Source: Hemerocallis citrina
Lineage: Eukaryota; Streptophyta; Magnoliopsida; Asparagales; Asphodelaceae
Assembly: GCA_017893485.1 (NCBI GenBank)
Contig: CM030363.1
Coordinates: 83,691,230-83,755,229, forward strand
Direction of reading: 5' to 3'
DNA: 64,000 nt
The notes beneath the pieces are model-generated. The model saw nothing but the letters and a program-made list of their open reading frames with translations. It was not told the DNA's origin and made no database searches. This document shows, one piece after another, positions 1 through 9,528 of the stretch; within the stretch, counting starts at the first letter, position 1, and each line of letters starts with the position of its first letter. The position numbers and the translations under genes are program-made.

Positions 1-78
1 CTGTCGTCTTCCCCTTCTTGGGAGGCATGGCTTAAAACTAGTTTGGCTGACATGATAGGACCGGATCACTGTTTTTGT

Positions 79-96
79 TTCCCACAGACGGTGCCA
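79..96 (-). promoter_or_regulatory. Primer-binding site of a minus-strand gypsy element
   Basis: Read on the minus strand this is TGGCACCGTCTGTGGGAA, close to the tRNA-primed site seen in plant TAT-type gypsy elements. It lies three bases (GAT) inside the end of the LTR at 100-672. It therefore marks that LTR as the 5' LTR and shows that the internal region runs left, out of the window. Confidence 0.8.
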
Positions 97-99
97 ATC

Positions 100-668
100 T
101 GTTGCTACTGATTTCGGGTGTGGAAGCAAATAGATGAATTTGTGAGTTCTTTGAGGAAAACAGTAAAGCGAACCTGTTGAACTTCACCAACGTGTTGACT
201 TGTTCCTTGCCGCTGCCGCGAATCTGCACAAAGTTCAATACGCAGGGATGGATCCCGGTGACGAACCCTCCGATGCTTTTGTCAGTAATCTCCAAGATTA
301 AGAAAGAACTTTAGGTAGGAAAAGATTCATTACCTTAGGGGAGAGGGTTATTTATAGTCGCCATAGGGACTCGTTTCGAGATAAGGAAAAATCTCTACTT
401 TCCGGTGTTGATGGATAAGAAGTGGTTAAAACCGCCTCTTAGGGATAATCACAAATCTGAATTCCTCTTTATCCTTCTGAATTGATTTGTAATGGGTTGT
501 TACCCGTATCCAATAGGACAGATCTATTTATGGGTTATTGGGCTTGGAAGAAGAGACCTGATTCCCATTTTGAACCCGTTTGTAGGTGAAATTATTGTTT
601 TATCCCCTGAGAGCTTTAAGATCCGTGCCCGATTTGAACGGTTCCGATTTAATTCTATTTTTAGCCAT

Positions 669-672
<4 letters not shown>
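100..672 (-). mobile_element. 5' LTR of a TAT-type gypsy element (internal region off-window)
   Basis: Read on the minus strand it starts TGATATGGCTAAAAAT and ends in CA just before the primer-binding site. It aligns by eye with the LTR at 37797-38379: the same start, the block around CTTAAAGCTCTC, a TATAAATA box, and the end GCAACA. The 85-residue ORF on the minus strand at 38-295 is only R-U5 sequence and is not a gene. The outer end abuts an (AT)n microsatellite, so no target-site duplication can be read. The internal part is limited to bases 1-77. Confidence 0.85.
349..356 (-). promoter_or_regulatory. TATA box of the gypsy LTR
   Basis: TATAAATA on the minus strand, at the same place as the boxes at 38117 and 55281 in the related LTRs. 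Inferred Pol II promoter of the element. Confidence 0.6.
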
Positions 673-719
<47 letters not shown>

Positions 720-823
720 TGTTTATAAGGCTTTTCATATGTTGTATCGTTCTGAAGACGTGTCGTAGGCACGTGGCCACGGGCAAATCTACGTGTCGTA
801 GGCACGTGGCCACGGGCAAATCT

Positions 824-861
<38 letters not shown>

Positions 862-862
862 G
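671..862. repeat. (AT)n and (GT)n microsatellites around a 33-bp tandem duplication
   Basis: (AT)n at 671-718, two copies of a 33-bp unit (758-790 and 791-823, starting ACGTGTCGTAGGCACG), then (GT)n to about 838 and (AT)n to 862. The ORFs with YIYIYI tracts here are microsatellite translation. A further (AT)n lies at 1009-1031. Bases 863-1078 are AT-rich and I recognise nothing in them. Confidence 0.85.
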
Positions 863-1078
863 AATAAAATAAATAAATGAGTTGTTTTGGAGGGGAATTT
901 GAAATTTGAGTTTTGGGAGAAAACTTTTGGAGGGAAAATGTGTTTTGTGAAGATAGATCTAGGCCTTTGATTTTGGGGGGATTGAAGGAGAACCCTTTGT
1001 GTTTTATTATATATATATATATATATATATATTCCTAATAGAAGTTCATTTGTATAAGTTGAAATGAGTATTAGAGTT

Positions 1079-1122
1079 TGGGTAAAAGTGATATGAGCAA
1101 CTTGCTCATTTAGTAAATAGGA
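1079..1122 (+). mobile_element. Half of a foldback MITE
   Basis: GGGTAAAAGTGATATGAGCAAC and the bases that follow match one arm of the foldback MITE at 5813-5985. The second arm is absent. Directly after it, LTR-like sequence starts at 1123, so the MITE or the LTR was truncated here. Confidence 0.6.
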
Positions 1123-3153
1123 GATTTTGCCCGGGATTCTGATCCCGTTATTCCTATTTCAATTATATCTGCAATAACAGGCAAGTCTCTTCTTGAACCC
1201 TTTTTATTATTTGTGTTCAAGATTATTTGTTCTCTTGCAAGTAGATCCTGTCCTTTTTACTATCAAAACTGTTTTTGACAATTCCGTTAAGAATATCGAG
1301 GGTTCACACGAGCTAACCCGACATACTCCTAACATCGTGCTATCTCTTTGGTCTTAAACCCAGTCCCCAATGTTTGATGCATATGCACAATTAAACAACT
1401 AGATTCATGCATAGGACTGCCTGATAAATTGGATATTGAAATTGTTAAATTGAAGTTGCTCGATGAATTGACACCATGACCATGATAAGTGTATCTTAAC
1501 CCTTAGAAATTTGCATGTTGACACCTATAATTGCTTTGATTACCAATTTGCATGCTATATGTGATCGTGTGATTTATTTGTTATCTTTTTATATTAAGTT
1601 GATTTCTGGACTGCTGTATGTTTCACTTTGAATCAGATTTTTAATCCTGCTAATGACATAATTTGAAAGAACTTACTGAACATAAAATGTAGCCCTAGAT
1701 GTCTAGATAATTTTTTGCTGGTCTGGATTTAAATTCCAATTTTTCATCTGTTAGATAACATCACTTTACTGCAACTGTGTTAGTAATTTCAGACTCATAA
1801 TTTCATGCGTATCCTGCTGTTGTTTATTTTATTTAACCCTTTTAATAGTAAAAGAAAAATCTGAAATAAATTAGGATGGACCTAGACATGTATAGGTACT
1901 TCCCTGAATTTTTGTAGATTTTATTCATGAGTTCTCTGACCCGAAATAATTAATGGAACATAACCTACAGCATGCTGACTGAACATAAAACCTGATTAGA
2001 TTAGAGTTTTCACCCTAGTTCCTACGTCTTTTATATGCCTTAATTATACTTGCTGGAACCGTGTGGAAGTCTACTTTCCAGATCTTCTGGTGGATTCAGT
2101 TTTGTTATTGTGTATTGATCATAATCCATATTTTAGTACAGCAAGGTCATACTGACCTGATTTTGTGAAATGTGTTAAATGATGTGTTTGCTTCATGCTT
2201 TGTCTGTAGCACTTAGAATTAGTCACACATAGTAACATACAACATTGACACCTTCTTCATGCTCACATAGGATGAAAATAAACTATTAACAAGCCGGGGT
2301 ATTATGGGTAGACTTCGTAGTGAACAATCGGGAAATGTACTCGGTAAGGCCTTCTCCCTTGCACGTATACTTGACATAGAAGGAGGAGCATTGATTGCAA
2401 TAATTGAATGATGATTCTTGAACGTAAATTCTTGTTATCAATGCCGAGTACACGAACCGTAAATTCACCATCGGTCTAAAATGATCACTGTGCTTGCGCG
2501 GAACCTGTGGAATGAGATGCAGCAATACGTGCACTAGATAGGTTAATAAAATACTTAACAACCTGCATACTTGATCTTGTATTGAACTTGACTTGACATC
2601 ACACATTGCATGTGTGATTATTGTATACATTTGATATTGCCTACTCTTTGTTTTGTTCTTTGTCTTTGACCATATTCCTTTCCTTTGATATTCATGCTTT
2701 TCTATTATCCTTTGTTTTCTCTACTTGCCACCTACGACTTGCTCTAAGGGCACTATTTTTTTTAATTTTTTTAGATCAAGATTTTACAAGTACTGAAGGA
2801 TCTGTTCCTGAAGGAATTGGTGAGCAACGTTTCTAGTGTTGGATCCAATCTCCGCTGCGTAGTTTTATTAATTGCTGCTAGATTTATTTTTTGAACATTG
2901 TTATCTCTTGTACGCTCTTTTGGGCTCTATGACCCGTAGTTTTGTTTAGATCCCGGATGTTGGATATTTATACTGTTGGTTTATTATTATTGGAACTTTA
3001 TCATTGATTCATGTGGTTATATTTCTTGCGTGGTTGTATTTTGTTGTTCTTATTATTGAGTTAGTCTGATACAACTTATGGATGGTGTTTACATCATTCG
3101 CTGGGCCTACGTTACGTACTCGTATTCCGTATTTTGAGAAGCAGGGCATGACA
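1123..3153 (+). mobile_element. LTR fragment, chromovirus-type family, plus orientation
   Basis: Bases 1123-1700 align by eye with the reverse complement of 34991-35520, which is the LTR of the chromovirus whose integrase lies at 36645-37796. Shared blocks include CAAGTAGATCCT and CACACGAGCTAACCCG. The right end is GGGCATGACA at 3153, a CA-ended LTR terminus. The left end is missing. The ORFs at 2286-2836 have no recognisable domain and are treated as chance. Confidence 0.65.
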
Positions 3154-3260
3154 GAAAAAGAAACAATTTTTATAGAGAAAGACAATAAATTTTTAAAATT
3201 TATTACAGAAACATAACTAACTGTACTCCAATTAAAGCACCACTTGAAACCTATGTTTCT

Positions 3261-3948
3261 TCCTGCTACTGCTTTTTTTTTTTAAGTGTGGAAACAAGCA
3301 GATGAAGTAAATTCTTTAAGAAATAATAAAATAAACTGATCTTTTAGTTTTCGCCGATATTGAATATTTTCAATTGATCTTGATTCCTGAATTTGACTCG
3401 TTTGAATCGTTGGATCTGATCTCTATGCTGATGATCGCTCCAATTGACCTGCAAAAGTCTCAAACACCGGGGTTGACAGCAAAATACTGATTACCTGATT
3501 CATATGGAGATCATGAGGTATTTATAGTCTCTTTGGAGACTAATTTCATGATATTGATTTATCTCTACTTCTCGGTATTTTGATAGAGTTGATTACCCTT
3601 CTCTTGATAAAGAGATAAGGTTAGTTGACTTTCTTCTTCACGAAGAGATAGAAGTGGTTTTGGAGAAAGAGTTGGAACTCTTCTCTTGTAAAAAGATATG
3701 ATTTTTAAAACATCTCTTATGGATAATTATGAGTTTAAAATATTTTTTAGATAATCATGAAATCCTTCATGTTGGGCTGTTATGAAAACTTAGTTTGACA
3801 AATCCGTTTTGAGTTGTTAGGCTTGAAAGAGACCCAACTCCCGTTTACGGACCCGTTTCTAGTGGACTTTATCTCTTTACCCCTGAGAGCTTTAAGATCC
3901 GTGCTTGATTTGAACGGTCGCGATTTCATTTTATTTTTACCCAATTCA
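3261..3948 (-). mobile_element. Diverged gypsy LTR, same family as 100-672
   Basis: Shares ordered blocks with the LTR at 100-672: CCTGAGAGCTTTAAGATCCG near the right side, the TATTTATAG box, and the GTGTGGAA..CA..AGATGAA block on the left. Read on the minus strand it begins TGAATTGGG. No intact primer-binding site is seen next to it and the flanks show no 5-bp duplication, so it is either a solo LTR or a remnant. It is clearly older or more diverged than the other copies. Confidence 0.7.
3519..3526 (-). promoter_or_regulatory. TATA box of the diverged gypsy LTR
   Basis: TATAAATA on the minus strand, in the same relative place as in the other copies of this LTR family. Confidence 0.5.
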
Positions 3949-5140
3949 CTTCATTCTACTAACAATTAAAGTTAACCCTGCAAAACAAATGATAATGTCT
4001 ACAAAGTCCCTTAAATTCCCAAACCTCCGAAAGTACAGTTCTTATATTGATTAGTGGGAAAACCTCGTATCGATGGGCAGTGGCTTGACTCTCCAACGTG
4101 TACATGGTGGTGGAGGGAGGAGAAGGGAGCGAGTATTTTTGTCTTGAATCTCATGCGGAGCTTCATCTGCCATTAAATTTATCGCTTCAAATCAATCATT
4201 TATAGAACCAACCAACAAAATGAATTTTTTAAAAATTACATCATAATAATAACTTCTAATAATAAGAAGAAACCAAAATTTTAAACAATCAGGAAAGAAT
4301 TAAGTGACCGTGAAAAAGAACTTACAAAATATGAATGTATATTCAGACTTTTCTACAACCACCATTGAAACCTGCACTGATGCACTGATGCATCCGTACA
4401 ATGTGGACAACAACTCTAAGCCAAGGCAACAATTAAGTGACTGTGAAAAAGCACTTACAAAATATGAATGTATATTCAAACTAATCTGCAGCCACAATTG
4501 CAACCTCCAATGATGCATTGATGCATCCGCACAACGTGGACAACAACTCTATAGCCAAGGGAAAGACAACCATTAATACATGGATTTGGCTTACCCCGTA
4601 CGTTGACCTCCAGAGTCCATTTAACTATTCTCTAAAGAAAGCTTATTTAACTGTCACAATCATCACTCCTTTCTTCTTGGTTCCTTCCTCAAGCTCAAAA
4701 TACTAATTTAATCGACACCTAACATTCATGAAAAACTGATATGAACATAGTTACTTTTTATATTATATGAAAAAAAACTTTATATGAAAAAGTGGTCTAT
4801 CTTTTGGTACTCGGCCGTGGTCGCTTCATATGAAAAACTGTCAATCTAAGTTATCTAACTACAAATTCATATAATTCTTGTGAGTAAAAGATTAAGATCC
4901 TGTCTGATTTACTTTGGAGAGAGTCAAATATATATGTGATGCAGCCTTACATATTTTATATTTTATTTTTGTTATAAGTCACGTATACTCAATTATGAAT
5001 ATTTTCCTAAATTGTAGACATGGAAACAACGAAGAAATATTTTTCTGAATGAAGACAAAATTCAACACTCTAGAGAATTGATGATAATTGATAAGGAACT
5101 TATACTATAATAAAATCCAAGGGAAAAATTAGGGCGTTGC
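3949..5140. other. AT-rich flank without a recognisable gene
   Basis: AT-rich sequence between the LTR remnant and the copia element. Apart from the 133-bp tandem duplication at 4298-4563, I see no domain, RNA or terminal repeat. The small ORFs at 4300-4706 lie on or beside that duplication and have no family resemblance. Confidence 0.5.
4298..4563. repeat. Two-copy tandem duplication, 133-bp unit
   Basis: Copies begin AATTAAGTGAC at 4298 and 4431. They share the blocks ACAAAATATGAATGTATATTC, GATGCATTGATGCATCC (or a close variant) and GTGGACAACAACTCTA. Divergence of several bases between copies means the duplication is not recent. Confidence 0.8.
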
Positions 5141-5198
5141 TGTTGGAATTTAGTATACATTTAAAACATTTATTTTATTATTTACTGTCAACATTATC

Positions 5199-5262
5199 TT
5201 GTGGCCCAATGGTTAAGGTTTTGGGCTCACATGAGGTTGGAGAATCAATTCTCATCTTTCAC
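5199..5262 (+). repeat. tRNA/SINE-like module inside the copia LTR
   Basis: TGGCCCAATGGTTAAG at 5202 resembles a Pol III box A and GAGGTTGGAGAATCAATTC at 5233 a degenerate box B. They are spaced as in the tRNA-derived head of plant SINEs, and an (AT)n tract follows. The same module is in the 3' LTR at 24668-24731. It is therefore part of the element as it inserted, not a separate insertion here. Confidence 0.55.
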
Positions 5263-5269
5263 ATATTAC

Positions 5270-5301
<32 letters not shown>

Positions 5302-5306
<5 letters not shown>

Positions 5307-5664
5307 AGCCCTTCGGTTGAGAACTAATTTTGGTGAGAACTTTGTGAGAACTCACAGAGTAGCTTCCCCATGAAAAAACCGAACCGACCATCTTATTCTA
5401 CACACCTTAGATAGCATAATATAAAGAAATCAAGTAATTTGAAGTTCATTTGCCCATCCATCAAATGGAGTAGAATTTTCAGCCATACAATTTTGCGATG
5501 ATGTAAATCATGGGCAAATGAACTTCAAATTACTTAATTTCTTTATGTTATGATATCTAATGTATGTAGAGCGAGATGACCGGTTCCGATTTTTCATTAG
5601 GGGTCTACTCTGTGAGTTCTCATGGAGTTCTCACCAAATTAGTTCTCAACCGAAGGACTCCCTA
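5302..5664. mobile_element. Foldback MITE 1 in the copia 5' LTR
   Basis: Ends are TAGGGAGCCCTTCGG and CCGAAGGACTCCCTA, imperfect inverted repeats that continue as GAGAACTAATTTTGGTGAGAAC against GTTCTCACCAAATTAGTTCTC. A second inner pair (TTTGAAGTTCATTTGCCCA / TGGGCAAATGAACTTCAAA) makes nearly the whole 363 bp a foldback. It sits within (TA)n, so the target-site duplication cannot be read. It has no coding capacity. The superfamily is unclear. Confidence 0.85.
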
Positions 5665-5698
5665 TAAATAATAAATAAATAAATAAATAAATAAAATA

Positions 5699-5700
<2 letters not shown>

Positions 5701-5749
<49 letters not shown>

Positions 5750-5760
5750 CACACACACAC

Positions 5761-5812
<52 letters not shown>
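5701..5812. repeat. (AC)n-(AT)n compound microsatellite
   Basis: (AC)n with one AAAC interruption to about 5761, then (AT)n to 5812. It lies between the two MITEs. The VCVCVC/YIYIYI ORFs on the minus strand are translations of it. Confidence 0.95.
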
Positions 5813-5814
<2 letters not shown>

Positions 5815-5980
5815 GAAAAAAGGGGTATGAGCAACTTGCTCATTTAGTAAATAAGCAATTGATGATGTGGCATGCATGTGATTGGAAAAGCCTAAAAAGG
5901 GTTTGTTGTCCAATGTATCACATGCATGCCACATAATCAATTGCTCATTTACTAAATGAACAAGTTGCTCATATCCCTTT

Positions 5981-5985
<5 letters not shown>
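5813..5985. mobile_element. Foldback MITE 2 in the copia 5' LTR
   Basis: About 173 bp. One arm, GGGTATGAGCAACTTGCTCA and onward, pairs with TGAACAAGTTGCTCATATCCC on the other side. The inner arms GGCATGCATGTGAT / ATCACATGCATGCC also pair. Flanked by (TA)n on both sides. One arm of the same family is seen alone at 1079-1122. Confidence 0.85.
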
Positions 5986-6040
<55 letters not shown>

Positions 6041-6237
6041 TTGGTCGGGTCTTGGGGTCTAAAACAAAATTTTTTTAACTGGTTTTAAATCTCAAAAACA
6101 TTTCTTCTCTTACTAGCTGTTTTTCTCCAGTAAAGAATAAATCAATGAAACGTTTTAATGAAAGTAAAGGATCCTTTATGGTGAAAATAAATCTCATTTA
6201 ATGAAAAAAAACCAGTACAATGTTTTCTTCTTTTGGT

Positions 6238-6245
6238 TATAAATA
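6238..6245 (+). promoter_or_regulatory. TATA box of the copia 5' LTR
   Basis: TATAAATA in GGTTATAAATAG, matched by the same box at 24995-25002 in the 3' LTR. Confidence 0.6.
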
Positions 6246-6615
6246 GCTGATTTCTGTCAGATAGAAATCAAGGCAGAGAAAAATATATTCTTACTCTCTT
6301 CTCAAATATTTTTCCAATTACTAAGCAATTTTTTCATTGACTGGTGCAAGAGTATCAGACAACACTGTAAACAGAAGCTCGTTGTATCCTGGGAGAAGTA
6401 TTTGGTGATCAACGATTCTATCGGCCGAATAGCTTCTTAAAGAAATTGCATTCCACGCCTCGAGCCGTTCTCACACTTTCGTTCTATTACAGTTCAAGTC
6501 TATTGATCATTTCATTCTAGAACCGTGCGGTGCTATCAGAATATTTACTTGGGCATTCAGGTCTACTAACTATTTTCACAACAATTTTATGAAGATATTT
6601 TATCAGTAGTCTATA

Positions 6616-7475
6616 ATGGCTCTAGTATCTGATCACAAGTATGGTTCAAACAAACCCGAGAAATTTGCTGGCCTTAACTTCAAGCAATGTAAGAACAAAA
6701 TATTTTTCTATCTGTCGCTGAAGGAAGTTGCTTATGTTTTTAGCGCCAATTGCCCTGTTATGCCTAACCCGGAACCAGTTGAGGTTCATGAAAAAGACCA
6801 AATCTTAAATATCATTTCAGACTGGAAGGATGCCAATTTTAAGTGTAGGAATTTCATCTTGAATGGGCTATCCGACGAACTGTATGACTATTACTTACAG
6901 TCCGATACGGATAAATCCGTTTGGGAGGCATTGCAAAAGAAATATGACACCAAGGAGGCTGGCTCGAAGAAATTCGCCGTCAGTTGCTATCTCAAATACA
7001 CCATGGTCGACGACAAGCTGGTAACTATTCAATCACATGAGTTTCAACCCATCGTTCATGAGATCATTTCAGAGGGTATACCCCTTGCTGAGCAATTTCA
7101 AGTAGCTGTGATGATTGACAAGTAACCACCTTGTTGGAAAGACTCAAGAATATCATGCGACACAAGTCAAAGGAAATGACCATGGAGAATTTGGCAACAA
7201 GGCTTAGAGTTGAGGAGGAATCTAAGAAACAAGATTAGAAAGAAGAAGTTTGGTTTGTTCAACAGAACAAAGCAAAGGTCCATCAGAAACCAAAGAACAA
7301 GCCGTTCAAGAAGAATACTAATCGGAAGTTCAATTTGAACAACTGTCAGAATGGTTAGAAAGGACGTCAAAATCCGAATAAGGGAAATAACCAGCAAGCC
7401 CAAACCAATAACAATGGAACATTTCATATCGAGTGTTGGAAGTGTCATCGTTTTGGACATATCGCTAGGAATTGC
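6616..7475 (+). pseudogene. copia gag with zinc knuckle, broken
   Basis: Gag packages the element's RNA in cytoplasmic virus-like particles. The first 169 codons (6616-7125) are open and have the plant copia gag look: a start 33 bases after the LTR, KFAGLNFKQCKNKIFFYL near the N-terminus, and VWEALQKKYDTKEAGSKK in the middle. After 7125 the reading shifts frame. It continues through KRSK-type basic sequence with stops at about 7236 and 7357, to a CCHC knuckle, CWKCHRFGHIARNC, at 7434-7475. The order (gag core, basic linker, CCHC) is normal for the family. The frameshift and stops mean no full product can be made. Confidence 0.8.
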
Positions 7476-7559
7476 CGATCGCTTGCGCCTGCACCACAAG
7501 AAAATGCTATCGAAGTGCCTTTAGTGGCCATGATCACTGAGATCAACATGGTCGGTGTA

Positions 7560-9140
7560 ACTGACGGTGGTGGGCTGATACGGGTGCTACTAGGCATGTC
7601 TTCTATGAGTGCAGCTAGTTCAAAACCTATAAGGAGACTGAAGATCAGAATGTGCGACATGGTGATTCTCATTGCATCAATGTGCTGGGCACTGGAGATG
7701 TGGACTTGGAGTTTACCTCTGGTAGGACTGTAACCCTTAAGGATGTCTTGCACACTCCTGATATGAGGAAGAACTTGGTTTCTGGATACCTTCTTAATAA
7801 GGCTGGGTTTCATCAGAGTATCGAATCCGACCAGTATGTTATAACTAAGAATGGCGTGTTTTTTGGAAAGAGATTTTCTTGTAATGGGATGTTTAAGCTT
7901 AGTATTGAAATGAATAAAAATAATACTTCTGTTTACTCCTTGTCTTCAGTTAATTTATGGTACTCTAGACTATGTCATGTTAATAAGAAACTGGTAAATA
8001 ATATGAGCAAACTAGGCATAATACCAAAAATTGACTTAAATGAATTTGAGAAATGTACTTCCTGTAGTAAAGCTAAGATAATTAAAACTTCACATAAAGG
8101 TGTAGCTAGAGAAACAAATATTCTAGACTTGATACATTCTGATATATGTGAGATGGATGGAACTTTAACTAGAAATGGTAAAATATATTTCATTACGTTT
8201 ATTAATGATCATTCTAATTACACTCATGTGTATCTTATGGCACATAAGAGTGAAGAAATTGACTTGTTTAGAACTTATGTAGTTGAAGTGCAAAATCAAT
8301 TTGAAAGAAATATTACGAGATTTCGTAGTGATAGAGGTACTGAATATAATTCCAATGAATTCAAACATTTATATGTATCATTAGGAATTATTCATGAGAC
8401 TACTGCACCTTATTCACCTGAATCTAATGGAAAAGTTGAAAGAAAGAATAGAGCTCTTACCGAATTGGTAGTTTATTCTGTTATTAGTTCAGGTGCACCC
8501 AAATCTTTATGGGGTGAAGCTCTTTTATCTGTTTGCCATGTTTTAAATAGAATTCGCATCTATCTTCTGATACATCACCATACGAATTATGGAGAAACAG
8601 AAAACCTAATATTGATTATTTTAGAGTTTGGGGTTGTTTAGTATATGTTAGGAAACCTGATCCTAAAAGAACAAAACCTGCAAGTAGAGCATATGAATGT
8701 GTTTTTATTGGTTATGCAGATAACAATAATGCTTAAAGATTTTTAGACTTGAATAATAATGTGATTATTGAATCTTTAGATGTTGATTTGTACGAGGATA
8801 AATTTCCTTACTTATTGAGGAACAGTGGGGGTAATAGTGGGGGTTCACAACTCTCTACTTCTTCTAGTGTACCTCAAGCTGATACACCTTTTAATGTTGG
8901 TCCTCATAATATAGATTCTGAACCTCGTAGAAGTAAACATGCTAGAACTGCTAAAAATTTTGGCAATGATTATGTTTTATATGCTTTAGAATCTGACCAT
9001 AGTTCTATCAAAAAGGCATTAACTTCACCTGAAGCTGATTTGTGGCAAGAAGCCATAAATGACGAGATGAATTCACTAATCTCTAATGGTACTTGGGAGT
9101 TAGTGGACTTACCTCGTGGTAGTCAAGCTTTCCAACAGCC
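7560..9140 (+). pseudogene. copia protease and integrase
   Basis: The aspartic protease cleaves the polyprotein and the integrase inserts the cDNA. The protease active site reads ADTGATRH (DTGA codons at 7577-7588), in frame with the integrase ORF but cut off from it by a stop near 7616. The integrase ORF 7652-8641 shows a GAG-pre-integrase stretch with a zinc-binding C-x2-C (CTSC). The catalytic core follows: LIHSDICEM, FRSDRGTEY and SNGKVERKNR supply D, D and E. A frameshift near 8560 and a stop at 8736 break the C-terminal part. ORF 8749-9147 then carries the linker up to the first RT residues (DLWQEAINDEMNSL). Coding is lost at about 9123, where plastid-like DNA begins. Confidence 0.85.
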
Positions 9141-9528
9141 AAGCTAGATGTGGATTTCATAGTTGCGCTTACTCCTTCAACCCCAAAAAGATCGGATTTG
9201 CGCTAATGCAGATTCTTCTGTTACGGTGGACCGACGAAACAATAGCTAGCCCAATAGCTGCTTTCGCGGTCGAAATGAATGGGTTCTTTGGATCTTCCCG
9301 ATCGGTGGGACCAAGTCATTGTACTAAAATAATTCTGCTGATGAAATATGTCATTGATCAAGAAGGAAATCCAAAAGGAACTCGAGTTTTTGGTGCGATT
9401 GCTTGGGAATTAAGACAGTTGCTCGAATCCTACTGAGAGGTCCACTAGAGATCAGAATTTTTGGAAAGAAACAAAAAAAAGATGGTAGATTCCATTTCCT
9501 CGTTCTGTTGGATCGATTAAGCCTAGAA
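9124..9528. other. Plastid-like DNA insert in copia RT, left part
   Basis: Copia RT reading stops after LPRGS and resumes at about 18176. The sequence between, apart from the solo LTR at 9529-16854, is unlike the copia in base composition and contains chloroplast gene pieces. On the left side only 9350-9420 (rpl14) is recognised; I cannot name the rest. The piece ends in TAGAA, the target-site duplication of the solo LTR. It originally continued directly into 16860 and onward. Confidence 0.65.
9350..9420 (+). pseudogene. rpl14: Fragment of chloroplast ribosomal protein L14 gene
   Basis: Translates as [19 protein letters not shown] followed by ELRQ, which is the C-terminal third of plastid L14 as I know the family (usually with ARELR rather than AWELR). 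Upstream and downstream the match to L14 stops at once, so only about 24 codons are present. It is a dead fragment moved to the nucleus, possibly by way of the mitochondrial genome. Confidence 0.75.

Larger units (their letters stand above)
5141..6583 (+). mobile_element. 5' LTR of the copia element
   Basis: Matches the 759-bp 3' LTR over both ends: TGTTGGAATTTAGTATACAT at the start, and CAGGTCTACTAACTATTTTC before the CA end. It is about 680 bp longer because it holds two MITEs and expanded AC/AT microsatellites that the 3' LTR lacks. Those insertions are therefore later than the copia insertion. No clear initiator-Met primer-binding site is visible after 6583; TTTATCAGTAG at 6600 may be a decayed one. 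Confidence 0.85.

Noticed and set aside
492..805. ORFs of 60-93 residues with YIYIYI tracts
   Set aside because: They run through an (AT)n microsatellite and LTR sequence; no domain.
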